64,000 nucleotides of DNA from Lachnospiraceae bacterium V9D3004 (GTDB taxonomy: Bacteria > Bacillota > Clostridia > Lachnospirales > Lachnospiraceae): the NCBI GenBank assembly GCA_000621985.1, contig JHWW01000013.1:33631-97630 (forward strand). The letters run 5' to 3'. The notes beneath the pieces were generated by a model. It did not search any database. It saw only the letters and a list, made by a program, of their open reading frames with translations, and had not been told where the DNA came from. A program made the position numbers and the translations under genes. Position 1 is the first letter of the stretch. Every line of letters begins with the position of its first letter. Of the stretch, positions 27,664-35,709 are shown in pieces.

Positions 27664-28451
27664 GACTTGTTCCTTTCTTTCGCACCACTCATTACTTCAT
27701 ATGACATCCGTGCAGCATCCGGATCCATATTACATTCCATTCTGAACAACCCGACGCTTTCAGTAAGTGAATCGATCAGTGACAGAGTTTTATGAAGCGA
27801 TGCAGGCTCAAACGGACGATAGCTCTGTGCGATAATTTCCGGCATTGCTGTTTTTTTATCAATCTTAACGATCCGATTCTCTTTGCCTCTTTCCAGTATA
27901 CATACCGCCTTAACGGGTACACTGACAGGACTGCTCAACCGGTGCTTACCATCCCATGGAGTACCGTAAACATATGCCAGGAATCCATTTTCACTACCGC
28001 ATTTCTCTCCGGTTTTTTTTATTCTGATAAGGGGCTTATCGTCATTTACCATAACAGCTCTGTCTCCGAATACCTGTCTCCAGAGCCCGGTATGGGTTGA
28101 CTTTCCGGTGCCGCTTTTTGCTGTGAATATATACGCCTGTCCGTCTACCGCCACAGCTGACCCGTGAAATAAAAATGTATCATGATCCGGCATTCTTTCC
28201 GCGATCTTACGATATACGGCCAGCGTTTCAAGGTACTCGCCCGAAAATTGTCTGACGGGATTACCCGCAGCCATATCTTCTTTTGCGAATCTTTCTCTTT
28301 CACATTCGATATCTTTCGGTGTTATTGTAATACTGATATCGGGTTCATTTTCCGCTTCCTGTTCATTTACTGCATAATCCCTGCAATAGTCTTCGATATA
28401 AGGATACAACGTATCTGCGCAGATGATCCGATCAGCAAGTCTGATAAGCAT
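27660..28451 (-). CDS. HPr-kinase-like P-loop kinase of the PqqD cluster
   Basis: 263 residues. Start set at 28451 (MLIRLADRII), just after the stop of the upstream gene; a longer frame to 28499 would overlap it by 47 nt without a better ribosome binding site. The key motif is FLFHGSAVAVDGQAYIF then AKSGTGKSTHTGLW (P-loop about residue 112), then VMVNDDKPLIR and YGTPWDGKH. This matches the HprK C-terminal-like kinases found in lasso-peptide and related loci; in paeninodin-type clusters a homologue phosphorylates a Ser of the precursor peptide. It ends in an ATGA overlap with the PqqD gene. Peptide phosphorylation here is an inference from context. Confidence 0.82.
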   Translation of the reverse strand: MLIRLADRIICADTLYPYIEDYCRDYAVNEQEAENEPDISITITPKDIECERERFAKEDMAAGNPVRQFSGEYLETLAVYRKIAERMPDHDTFLFHGSAVAVDGQAYIFTAKSGTGKSTHTGLWRQVFGDRAVMVNDDKPLIRIKKTGEKCGSENGFLAYVYGTPWDGKHRLSSPVSVPVKAVCILERGKENRIVKIDKKTAMPEIIAQSYRPFEPASLHKTLSLIDSLTESVGLFRMECNMDPDAARMSYEVMSGAKERNKS

Positions 28452-28452
28452 A

Positions 28453-29424
28453 TCAAGCCTTCTTTCTTCTGCGTAAGATTGTAAGATACAGAACCACACC
28501 TATCGCTAATATAACAATTACGATCACAACATATATAACGTAATTATGATCGGTGCTTTCATCCACAGAACCTTCGTAGGCTGCGTTTACACTGTCTGAG
28601 TCTTCCGCTCCCGGGTTTTCTCCTTCAAAACTTCTGCCTTCAGAACTTCCATCTTCCGAACTTCCGGCTCCTGTCTTTCCTGTATTCGAACTTCCGTCTT
28701 CCAAACTTCCGGCACCTGTCTTTCCTGAATCGGTTCCTTTTCCGTTTTCCTCGTATCCGGAATCCCCGAGAGTATTGGCATTGCCGGCAGATTGGGAGCT
28801 GTCACCCTTCGAATCGTTAGCACCGGAAGTATCTTTCTTACCTCCGGAACTGTTAATACCGGAAGCATCTTTCTTGCCTCCGGAACTGTTATTACCGGAA
28901 GCATCTTTCTTGCCTCCGGAACTGTTATTACCGGAAGCATCTTTCTTGCCTCCGGAACCGTTATTACCGGAATCTTCTTTCTTACCCTCAGTGTCATTCT
29001 TGCCGGAATCATCTTTTTTATTTTCAGCAGAAGCATCATCCGGATATTCAACTGTCACATCTTTGTCAGCATTTATCGTAATGCCAACGGTATGACTGAT
29101 GATCTTCTTTAACGACGACGCGCCGGTAAATGAATCATCGTGAACCACCACAACCGTATCCGGTACGGTAATCGTCTGAATGGAATTACAGCCGGCAAAT
29201 GAATTGCTTTCTACTTCCGATACCGGTTTTCCTGATATTCCTGAAGGTATCTCAATATCAGTTTCTCTTCCAAGATAACCGCATATTGAGACATAACCAT
29301 CATGTGAATGATAATAAAAATGTCCGAATGAGTATTTTGTATTATCCTCTGCTGCAAGCACGGTTGCGGACGCAAGCAGGAATAATATAAAAGCAACAAT
29401 TATTGTTTTACCATATTTTACCAT
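28453..29424 (-). CDS. Membrane-anchored BspA-like leucine-rich protein
   Basis: 323 residues. Signal peptide (IIVAFILFLLASATVLA), then one BspA-type leucine-rich unit (VSICGYLGRETDIEIPSGISG, VESNSFAGCNSIQTITVPD), then a Ser/Gly/Lys-rich linker with repeats of GNNSSGGKKDAS (DNA about 28830-29000) and SNTGKTGAGS, and a C-terminal membrane helix (YVVIVIVILAIGVVLYLTI) with RRRKK stop-transfer. The LRR part would be displayed outside on a flexible stalk. It lies between the peptide gene and the kinase, touching the kinase gene. A role in self-protection or peptide sensing is possible; it could also be unrelated. Confidence 0.8.
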   Translation of the reverse strand: MVKYGKTIIVAFILFLLASATVLAAEDNTKYSFGHFYYHSHDGYVSICGYLGRETDIEIPSGISGKPVSEVESNSFAGCNSIQTITVPDTVVVVHDDSFTGASSLKKIISHTVGITINADKDVTVEYPDDASAENKKDDSGKNDTEGKKEDSGNNGSGGKKDASGNNSSGGKKDASGNNSSGGKKDASGINSSGGKKDTSGANDSKGDSSQSAGNANTLGDSGYEENGKGTDSGKTGAGSLEDGSSNTGKTGAGSSEDGSSEGRSFEGENPGAEDSDSVNAAYEGSVDESTDHNYVIYVVIVIVILAIGVVLYLTILRRRKKA

Positions 29425-29479
29425 ATAATCACCTTGTATTTTTTCCTTTAATGATGTATGAGATTATTTTCACACCTTC

Positions 29480-29572
29480 GAACATTCCGCACTACCGTGC
29501 TCCATGTTCCCCTCCCGGCAAATGTGTGTTCGTTAGGGGACGACACACGCTTGCCGGGTTAGTGCTACAGAA
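29480..29572. repeat. Palindromic intergenic repeat (family B, copy 1)
   Basis: Begins GAACATTCCGCACTA and ends GTTAGTGCTACAGAAT, with an internal inverted repeat CCCGGCAA (29514-29521) / TTGCCGGG (29551-29558). A diverged relative with the same ends lies at 40017-40128. It occupies the gap between the peptide gene and the BspA-like gene. Confidence 0.6.
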
Positions 29573-29578
29573 TAGTAT

Positions 29579-29604
29579 GGGAGGCAGGATCACCTCTGCC
29601 TCCC
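29579..29604 (-). promoter_or_regulatory. Hairpin directly downstream of the short peptide gene
   Basis: Perfect 9-bp stem GGGAGGCAG (29579-29587) / CTGCCTCCC (29596-29604), 8-nt loop, 24 nt after the stop of the peptide gene. No T run follows on the minus strand. It could cap the peptide mRNA or lower read-through into the enzyme genes, a common arrangement in precursor-first peptide operons. Confidence 0.55.
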
Positions 29605-29627
29605 TGTTGAGATATTTATAATGATTC

Positions 29628-29753
29628 TTAATAATCTCCTCCACCGTTACCCACTTCCGGTGTCGGTATCGGATCATCGTTTGAAGTTGTTATTACATCT
29701 TCAACCTCAAATTCAATTATTTCTATCTCCATCTCTTGGTATTGCTCTTTCAT
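29628..29753 (-). CDS. Candidate RiPP precursor peptide, 41 residues
   Basis: Small frame from ATG at 29753 to TAA at 29628, followed by a hairpin. The N-terminal half is acidic and hydrophobic in alternation (EMEIEIIEFEVEDVITTS), like leaders recognised by PqqD/RRE proteins; the rest is NDDPIPTPEV and a Gly-rich tail GNGGGDY. No signal peptide, no Cys. Start choice: 29753 has AGG 6 nt upstream (in AAAGGAATCAGG); in-frame alternatives at 29774, 29780 and 29795 would add up to 14 residues. The frame ends in a way typical of short precursors (conserved leader, short core). Together with the kinase, PqqD, peptidase and exporter downstream on the same strand, it is the best candidate substrate. 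Not proven to be translated. Confidence 0.65.
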   Translation of the reverse strand: MKEQYQEMEIEIIEFEVEDVITTSNDDPIPTPEVGNGGGDY

Positions 29754-29802
29754 TTTGAACCTGATTCCTTTCATATTCATGTATTTGTTAAACATCCTTT
29801 AT

Positions 29803-29850
29803 TTGTCTATGCACGGCCACCGGAAATCTCCGTGTCACAGGCATAGACAA
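29803..29850 (-). promoter_or_regulatory. Long hairpin upstream of the peptide gene
   Basis: TTGTCTATGC (29803-29812) and GCATAGACAA (29841-29850) form a perfect 10-bp stem, with an inner CACGG/CCGTG pair (29812-29816 / 29830-29834). It lies between the end of the upstream surface-protein gene (29922) and the peptide gene. No T run follows on the minus strand, so it may be a leader structure or a weak terminator. Confidence 0.5.
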
Positions 29851-29921
29851 TTGTTAGTAATACAACATGTGCATAAGCAGTCATGTGAATGTGACGGATA
29901 ATTTATTGATTACGTACTGCT

Positions 29922-32903
29922 TTAGAATGTCTGGGTTACCACATCTCCGTACATTGTATGCATATTACCGTCGGCATCAAGATATCTGAGATATGCTTTT
30001 ACATACCATGTTTCTCCGGCATTTACATTGCCCTTTGTGAATGTATATCTGTATGCTGTTCCCGACCAGGCATTTCCAACTGCATAAGTGGCAGTATTCT
30101 CATTGAAATATGAATTGTTATGTCCTACGGTGTAATTGTTTGTTGCGATAACGCCGGCCTTGATGATCCTGCATCCTTCCGGAACGGTACTCATGGATAC
30201 AAATATCAACTTATGATTATCCTCATCCTTAGACATGTTAATGATCTCTGTTGAACCTTCTGCCAGAACTTCAGAAGCATCATCAACATAAACTGCCGTA
30301 ATACTTATATCCTTTTCAACATAAAAACTGTAATTTGTGTTGTAACCGAGTATCTTATCATTTGAATCATCTTTCCAGTGACTGAATTTCATTCCTGCTG
30401 AAGGAGCATCCGCAGTAACGGTAACGATATTGTTCTGTCTGAACTTTCCTTCACCGTCAGGTGTTCCTTTTGTGATCGTACCTGATGTAACATTTACCGT
30501 ATAGGTTGTCTCTTTTAATGTATACACCGGCTTGATAACCGCAGTCTTATCTTCTGTGGCAAGAGCTCTTGCGACTGCTGCCGCAACAGTATCGGTTACT
30601 GCATTATACGCACCGTCTCCGTTAAGATCCCAACCCTGTCCGATATAACCGTTGGAATAAGGAAGTGAAGGACAATCGGCAGTTACTGCTGATCTGTCAA
30701 GAGTAAGTCTTGACATTACCTGACCGTAAGACGATTCGAATACAAGAGTTACCGTATCATTATCGACCGTATTGAACACGGCACTTATCGTATCAGCTGA
30801 TGTAACAGTGAACGTATAGCTTCTTGAACGGCTGAGTACCATTCCGTAGCTGTTAGCCCAGTATGCGAAGTTATCATCATTTGATACTACAGTAATATTG
30901 GTACCAAGCGTATAATTTTCGGTTACGCTTTCGGATTTTGCTGCACCATTGACAGTATAGTCCAATCCACCTTCTATAGTAACACTCACCCTCGCATGAG
31001 CTCTGTATACAGCCGAATAATCCGTATCGGTTGTCGCTGTAAATGTATACCTGTTGGTGCGGCATAATACAACTCCGTTATTATACGGTGCAACATTGCT
31101 GTATCTGTACCATCCCACGAAATCATATCCGGCTACCGGTGGTGCAACGAGAGTTACCGAAGTTCCCGGATTATCTTCTCTCGTTCCCGTAATATCGGCA
31201 TTGATCTGATTACCGTCATTGTCATACATACGAACGGTAGTTATTATGGTATTTGCGATATTAACACTTACACATAATGCACTGCTCTGACGGTGAGTGG
31301 CGTCCCCCTTTACTCTGTACCATACGTAATAATCACCGGCTTCTGTTCCCGTAGGAACCGAAGTGCTCCATCCGGTCTGCGGAGCTGCACTGCTACTTCC
31401 GAGCGCGTACTCAAGCGTGCCGTATTTGATCGATCCGGCACTGATAAGTGCCTGAGGATTATGATTGTATACAAGACCTGTCTTTGCATTTGGAGTCACA
31501 AGTCCCGATGATTCTCTCTTGTTGTCCTGATGAGATTCAGTTCTTTTACAATATTTGGTAATTGTCACAGTTTGAAGATTGCTTGTCCAACTGTAATACG
31601 GTGTCTGATCCCAGTCATGTCCGAGAGCCGGAATCTCCTGATCACGGAGTATAAGATGGCAGACTGAGCATTCTCTCGTCTTCTTTCCCGTCGTAGTACA
31701 GGTAGCGGGCAACGTTGTCGAATCTACCCAGCTATGAGCCGTTCCGTAGTAAGTAGCGTAAAAATTAGCATCTCTTGTAATCAGACTGTCTCTCGGTCTC
31801 ATTTCCCATCCGTCAAAAGTGTAATGATAATTGTTATCTGTCGGTTTTGTAGGAGTAGCAACATTGTGATTCAGCCTGTCTGTCGATTTCCATTGGTATT
31901 CATAATATGGACCGCTTAGCAGTGATCCGTCATAATTATAATAATTAATCGTATACTTTGGATAAATAAGTGTCAGTTCTCTGCCGGTACGGTAATTATT
32001 TGCAGAACTGCCGTCTATATAAGCAAATAACTTAATATCTCTTGAAGTCGGAGGATTCGCTTCTCCGAAATACTGCGCTGCATCATTGGTCACTGTCAGT
32101 GTGCCGTTATTATCTACAGTGACACCTGAATTCGTAACATTTATATTATACTTAAGTGCGCTGTCTTTATCATTGTACCACCTTGCCCTGTACTGATCAT
32201 ATATTCTGCACGTGTAATCATATTCAAATGCACTCTGATCGGTTCTTGGTATATTAAGAGTATAGTTTTCATCTAACCCATATACATTGGCCGGCTTTGG
32301 TCTGTAATAATTTAAGTCTACCGTTTTTTTGTCACTCCAACTACCATGTATCATTGTTTCTTCTGACCATGTTCCGACTTTTTCATAAGATCCTCCTTGT
32401 CCCGATACATATATTTCAAACCTGTAATATGACGTATAAGTATAGTTATCATTTTTGATATAATCAGTACAATTAAGACTGTTCTCACGTACCAGTCTTA
32501 TCTCTGTCGGGAATCCGTTGATACGCGAATTATTATTTTTGCAGGTTGTTTCATCCTTAGTACATCCGTTTGACTTAAAGTAATAATTAAATACACCGTT
32601 CCCTTCATCCCATTCACCTTCATTTACCTTGGCCCACCATGTTTCACCGGCAGTACCGTCCTGTTTTACAGTGGGAATAACAATATATCCGTCGCTGTTA
32701 TCACAACTGTATCTTGATCCCTGTGTCTCGACAACTTTAACCATAATATAATACGGTTTTTCCTGGCTTTGATATATCGGCTCCGATAATTCAGCGGATA
32801 CCGTGTTGCCTTTTAAGAATAATCCGGATATAAGCAGTAAACCCGTGAATAAGAAACCAACGATCATTTTTTTCCCAAACATTGTTTTTGCTTCCAATCT
32901 CAT
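29922..32903 (-). CDS. Large secreted repeat protein with InlB-type (Listeria-Bacteroides) repeats
   Basis: About 993 residues. Start at 32903 (MRLEAKTMFGKK) is 4-5 nt after AAAGGA; 32906 and a longer frame to 32960 are less likely. A signal peptide (MIVGFLFTGLLLISGLFLKG) is followed by a unique N-terminal half and one clear InlB B-type unit (YTINYYNYDGSLL ... HYTFDGWEMRP). Next is a CxxC segment (ATCTTTGKKTRECSVCHLIL, then ALGHDW) often seen in clostridial adhesins, then several AGYDFVGWYRY and FSHWKDDSN type beta units. No sortase signal or membrane anchor at the C-terminus, so it is secreted or held by an unrecognised route. Probable adhesin or surface-layer component. Confidence 0.8.
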   Translation of the reverse strand: MRLEAKTMFGKKMIVGFLFTGLLLISGLFLKGNTVSAELSEPIYQSQEKPYYIMVKVVETQGSRYSCDNSDGYIVIPTVKQDGTAGETWWAKVNEGEWDEGNGVFNYYFKSNGCTKDETTCKNNNSRINGFPTEIRLVRENSLNCTDYIKNDNYTYTSYYRFEIYVSGQGGSYEKVGTWSEETMIHGSWSDKKTVDLNYYRPKPANVYGLDENYTLNIPRTDQSAFEYDYTCRIYDQYRARWYNDKDSALKYNINVTNSGVTVDNNGTLTVTNDAAQYFGEANPPTSRDIKLFAYIDGSSANNYRTGRELTLIYPKYTINYYNYDGSLLSGPYYEYQWKSTDRLNHNVATPTKPTDNNYHYTFDGWEMRPRDSLITRDANFYATYYGTAHSWVDSTTLPATCTTTGKKTRECSVCHLILRDQEIPALGHDWDQTPYYSWTSNLQTVTITKYCKRTESHQDNKRESSGLVTPNAKTGLVYNHNPQALISAGSIKYGTLEYALGSSSAAPQTGWSTSVPTGTEAGDYYVWYRVKGDATHRQSSALCVSVNIANTIITTVRMYDNDGNQINADITGTREDNPGTSVTLVAPPVAGYDFVGWYRYSNVAPYNNGVVLCRTNRYTFTATTDTDYSAVYRAHARVSVTIEGGLDYTVNGAAKSESVTENYTLGTNITVVSNDDNFAYWANSYGMVLSRSRSYTFTVTSADTISAVFNTVDNDTVTLVFESSYGQVMSRLTLDRSAVTADCPSLPYSNGYIGQGWDLNGDGAYNAVTDTVAAAVARALATEDKTAVIKPVYTLKETTYTVNVTSGTITKGTPDGEGKFRQNNIVTVTADAPSAGMKFSHWKDDSNDKILGYNTNYSFYVEKDISITAVYVDDASEVLAEGSTEIINMSKDEDNHKLIFVSMSTVPEGCRIIKAGVIATNNYTVGHNNSYFNENTATYAVGNAWSGTAYRYTFTKGNVNAGETWYVKAYLRYLDADGNMHTMYGDVVTQTF

Positions 32904-33035
32904 CATTTCCTTTCTTTTTGTTTGTAGTAACCGTTTGGCACCCCGGTTACCTGTTATCATTTATTATGCTTTCCCCATTTTCTATTCTTTCCTATCCGTG
33001 CACGTTCTAAAGGGAATGATTATGTACCTGATATT

Positions 33036-34529
33036 TTACCATCTTGATTCAATATGTCCGATATATGTTGACCTTGGAAGTTTTGTGTTCCAGTGAACTA
33101 TTCCGTCATTTGCTTCCGCGACGGTGTAATAATCTTCATCAACATCAAGTATGATCGCTTGTAAATCGTTATTACTCCAATCTATGTAATCACCGACTCT
33201 GTAATTATGAGTGGATGTACCAAAAGCGATCGAGTTGATGTTCTTAGTCTTTCCGAATCCCGCATCACTCAAGATCGCAGCAAATGCGGCGCCACCATAT
33301 GTTCTCATCCCAAAATTATTCGAGAATCCGCCTTTCCACACGTATTCGCAGTCGGCCGGGAATTCCGAGCCCTCAGGATATTCAGCCTTCATGGCTATTA
33401 TATTGTTATACACTTCAGTCTCTTCCGGCATATGCGACGTGCCTGAGCTTTCAGACGATGTCCCCACCGTGTCCCATACTGCCACAAAGTTCACCGAGGA
33501 ATATATTCCGTTGATCGTTGTACCCGGCTGATATATCGGTTCATTATACCCTTGAACCACCCAGCCTGAGAACACATGTCCTTCCCAGGAAGGCACATTG
33601 GTTGACAGAGTGTAACTGCTTCCATCGATCATCTTTCCGCTCGGAAGTCCCCTTATATTCTCATATCCCGCTTCTCCCGGAAGATAATCGATTATCGGAC
33701 CGGTTTTTCTCTGCCAGTACGCCCGGATCGTCATATCGGCATCGATCACTACTTCCGCACCGGGACTCTTTCGGTAATCATTCTTATATATCCATGAATC
33801 AAAACTGAAACCTTCTCTGCTCGGAGCCGCAGGAAGTATAAGCTTGCAGTCCCCGTCCTTTGGAACCTTGACTACTGCCGGCTGCGGCATTCCCGTAACA
33901 TCCTTATCTCCTTCGACTCCCGAAGTGAATGTAACGGTGTAATTATATGGGTCGGGTGTCGCTGTCGGTGAGTTCGGTGTCGGCACCGGAGTCGGTGTCA
34001 TTGTCGGAATTGCGGTTGGTTTTGCCGTAACTTTCGGAGTTGCTGTTACCTTTGGCGTAGCTTTTTGTGTAGGTTTCGGTGTTGCCGTAGGTTTTTTTGT
34101 TGCCTTCGGTGTCGGACTTGCTGTCCTTATGACTCGGGGCGTCGCCGTCGGCTTCGCATCTATATATACATTCAGTCTCAGACTGAATTTCTTTTTCTTT
34201 CCGATTGCCTTTTTAAGTTTGACATTCACGGTAATGATCGCATATCCCCTGCTTTTTCCTTTAACCGTAAATGATGCGGGCTTTCCTTTTTTCACTGTCT
34301 TTTTCTGCTTTAGCACCGAAGCAAATGATGGATTGAGCGAAGTAGCTTTTATCGTTCCTTTAACAGGACTGTTTACTTTGATCTTTTTTTTCGATTTTTC
34401 TTTAATATGAATCGTCTTTTTTGATAATGATGGTTTTGACAGAGCTTCTGCCGTCCTTCCATCAGGTATTATTGAAAATAACAAAGCTGTTATCAGTATT
34501 GCCGTCATCAGTCTTTTTATGTATCTCAT
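33036..34529 (-). CDS. Secreted protein with Ig-like domain, Thr/Pro stalk, InlB-type repeats and C-terminal domain
   Basis: 497 residues; start at 34529 preceded by GGAGGG (longer frame to 34580 rejected). Signal peptide (LMTAILITALLFSIIPDG), then a Lys-rich Ig-like domain (SLSKKTIHIKEKSKKKIKVN), a stalk of TPKPTQKATPKVTATPK repeats, two InlB-type units (GFSFDSWIYKNDYR, GHVFSGWVVQGY) and a C-terminal domain of about 120 residues (YGGAAFAAILSDAGFG, HNYRVGDYIDW, DYYTVAEANDGIVHW). That domain resembles the amidase-like module found in clostridial surface proteins, but I see no Cys in the position where a CHAP/NlpC nucleophile would sit, so it may bind rather than cut. It is 32 nt downstream of the metallo-hydrolase gene. 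Confidence 0.75.
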   Translation of the reverse strand: MRYIKRLMTAILITALLFSIIPDGRTAEALSKPSLSKKTIHIKEKSKKKIKVNSPVKGTIKATSLNPSFASVLKQKKTVKKGKPASFTVKGKSRGYAIITVNVKLKKAIGKKKKFSLRLNVYIDAKPTATPRVIRTASPTPKATKKPTATPKPTQKATPKVTATPKVTAKPTAIPTMTPTPVPTPNSPTATPDPYNYTVTFTSGVEGDKDVTGMPQPAVVKVPKDGDCKLILPAAPSREGFSFDSWIYKNDYRKSPGAEVVIDADMTIRAYWQRKTGPIIDYLPGEAGYENIRGLPSGKMIDGSSYTLSTNVPSWEGHVFSGWVVQGYNEPIYQPGTTINGIYSSVNFVAVWDTVGTSSESSGTSHMPEETEVYNNIIAMKAEYPEGSEFPADCEYVWKGGFSNNFGMRTYGGAAFAAILSDAGFGKTKNINSIAFGTSTHNYRVGDYIDWSNNDLQAIILDVDEDYYTVAEANDGIVHWNTKLPRSTYIGHIESRW

Positions 34530-34561
34530 GTATGTCCCTCCATGAAGGTGATGCATAATAT

Positions 34562-35677
34562 TTACCAGCATATCTTGCACTTATCCCTGTTTCCTACATC
34601 TTTTATTTTGACTTTATATATAGCTTTTGCATTATTAAGTCCCCTGCAGGTCTTTTTGCTGTGATATTTTTTTCCGGTTTTTGTGATATAAACGACCTTC
34701 GCCTTTTTGCTGCCGGAATTATTGGTTGTCCTTGCTGAAGTCCCTGCAGATCCGTTACTGCCGGAATTGCTGTTACCTGATCCGCTGCCCCCGGATTTAC
34801 CGTGTCCGGCTGCTTCGCCTACAATTACACCTTTTTTCCTGAACTTCCATGATTTTTTTGTTGCTATTAATTTGATATCACCGATCCTGTCGGTTCTGTA
34901 TACTTGTATACTTTTATCATATTTTTTACATATATTGAATACTTCGTCATCGGGATGACCGTATTTTTTTCCATCGGTGGATACAACTACATATTCCGGA
35001 TCAAATCTTTTTATGAAATCGTACGAAATCGCATATTTACTGCCGTGATGCGGCAATTGCAATACATCCACATTGCATTGCTTTATCATTTCTTCGGATC
35101 CTTTTTCATTGTCCCCGCAGGTAAGAACCCTCAGATCACCATATTCTATCAATAATGCAAGGCTGTCCTCGTTATCACTCGTATAATCCTCGTCATTCTG
35201 TACGAATTCAAGCTTTGCACCGTCTCCGCCCTTGATCACAGTTCCCTGCCCGGGAGATATGATATTACATCCGCGTTCCTCTTTTGCAAGATCCATCACT
35301 TTTCCCGCAATCTGCGTATCATATTCGGTATCATCGGGATAATAGAAGTTTTTTACGTTCATCTGTGTAAATACTTCTGCCAGTCCGCCGCAATGATCCA
35401 TATCCGGATGAGTCGATATACAATAATCTATTGTATCAATCTTGTTGTCCTTTAATTTTCCCACAACAATACTGCCTTTTGAGGTCGTACCCGCATCTAT
35501 AAGAACAGTCTTTTTGTTTGGAAGCTTAATGAACATACTGTCTCCCGCGCCAACATCGAACCATTCTATCTTAAGCTCCTTTGATGCAGAATCAACATGC
35601 GCAGGAATCGCATAACCGGCGATGATCGTCGTAATTATGCTTATAACAGCCAATGCAAATCTCTTATTCAGTTTCAT
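34562..35677 (-). CDS. Secreted ComEC/Rec2-like metallo-beta-lactamase fold hydrolase
   Basis: 371 residues; start after GGGGTGGAG. Signal peptide (FALAVISIITTIIAGYAIP) then the metallo-beta-lactamase fold as in the C-terminal domain of ComEC: EWFDVGAGDSMFIKLPN, LIDAGTTSKGS, STHPDMDHCGG (metal ligands), LTCGDNEKGSEE and LQLPHHGSKYA. These secreted relatives are thought to act on nucleic acids or nucleotides outside the cell. A Gly/Ser linker leads to a small C-terminal module, GKKYHSKKTCRGL ... NRDKCKICW, with an H-C...C-x-x-C arrangement that may bind zinc and DNA. Overlaps no neighbour; likely transcribed from the carboxypeptidase gene side. Confidence 0.85.
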   Translation of the reverse strand: MKLNKRFALAVISIITTIIAGYAIPAHVDSASKELKIEWFDVGAGDSMFIKLPNKKTVLIDAGTTSKGSIVVGKLKDNKIDTIDYCISTHPDMDHCGGLAEVFTQMNVKNFYYPDDTEYDTQIAGKVMDLAKEERGCNIISPGQGTVIKGGDGAKLEFVQNDEDYTSDNEDSLALLIEYGDLRVLTCGDNEKGSEEMIKQCNVDVLQLPHHGSKYAISYDFIKRFDPEYVVVSTDGKKYGHPDDEVFNICKKYDKSIQVYRTDRIGDIKLIATKKSWKFRKKGVIVGEAAGHGKSGGSGSGNSNSGSNGSAGTSARTTNNSGSKKAKVVYITKTGKKYHSKKTCRGLNNAKAIYKVKIKDVGNRDKCKICW

Positions 35678-35709
35678 AAAACTCCACCCCGTTATATACC
35701 CTTATACCC

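Noticed and set aside
23688..29753. Lasso peptide cluster
   Set aside because: Kinase, PqqD and exporter fit, but no asparagine-synthetase-like cyclase or transglutaminase-like protease is encoded, and the short peptide lacks the lasso core pattern.
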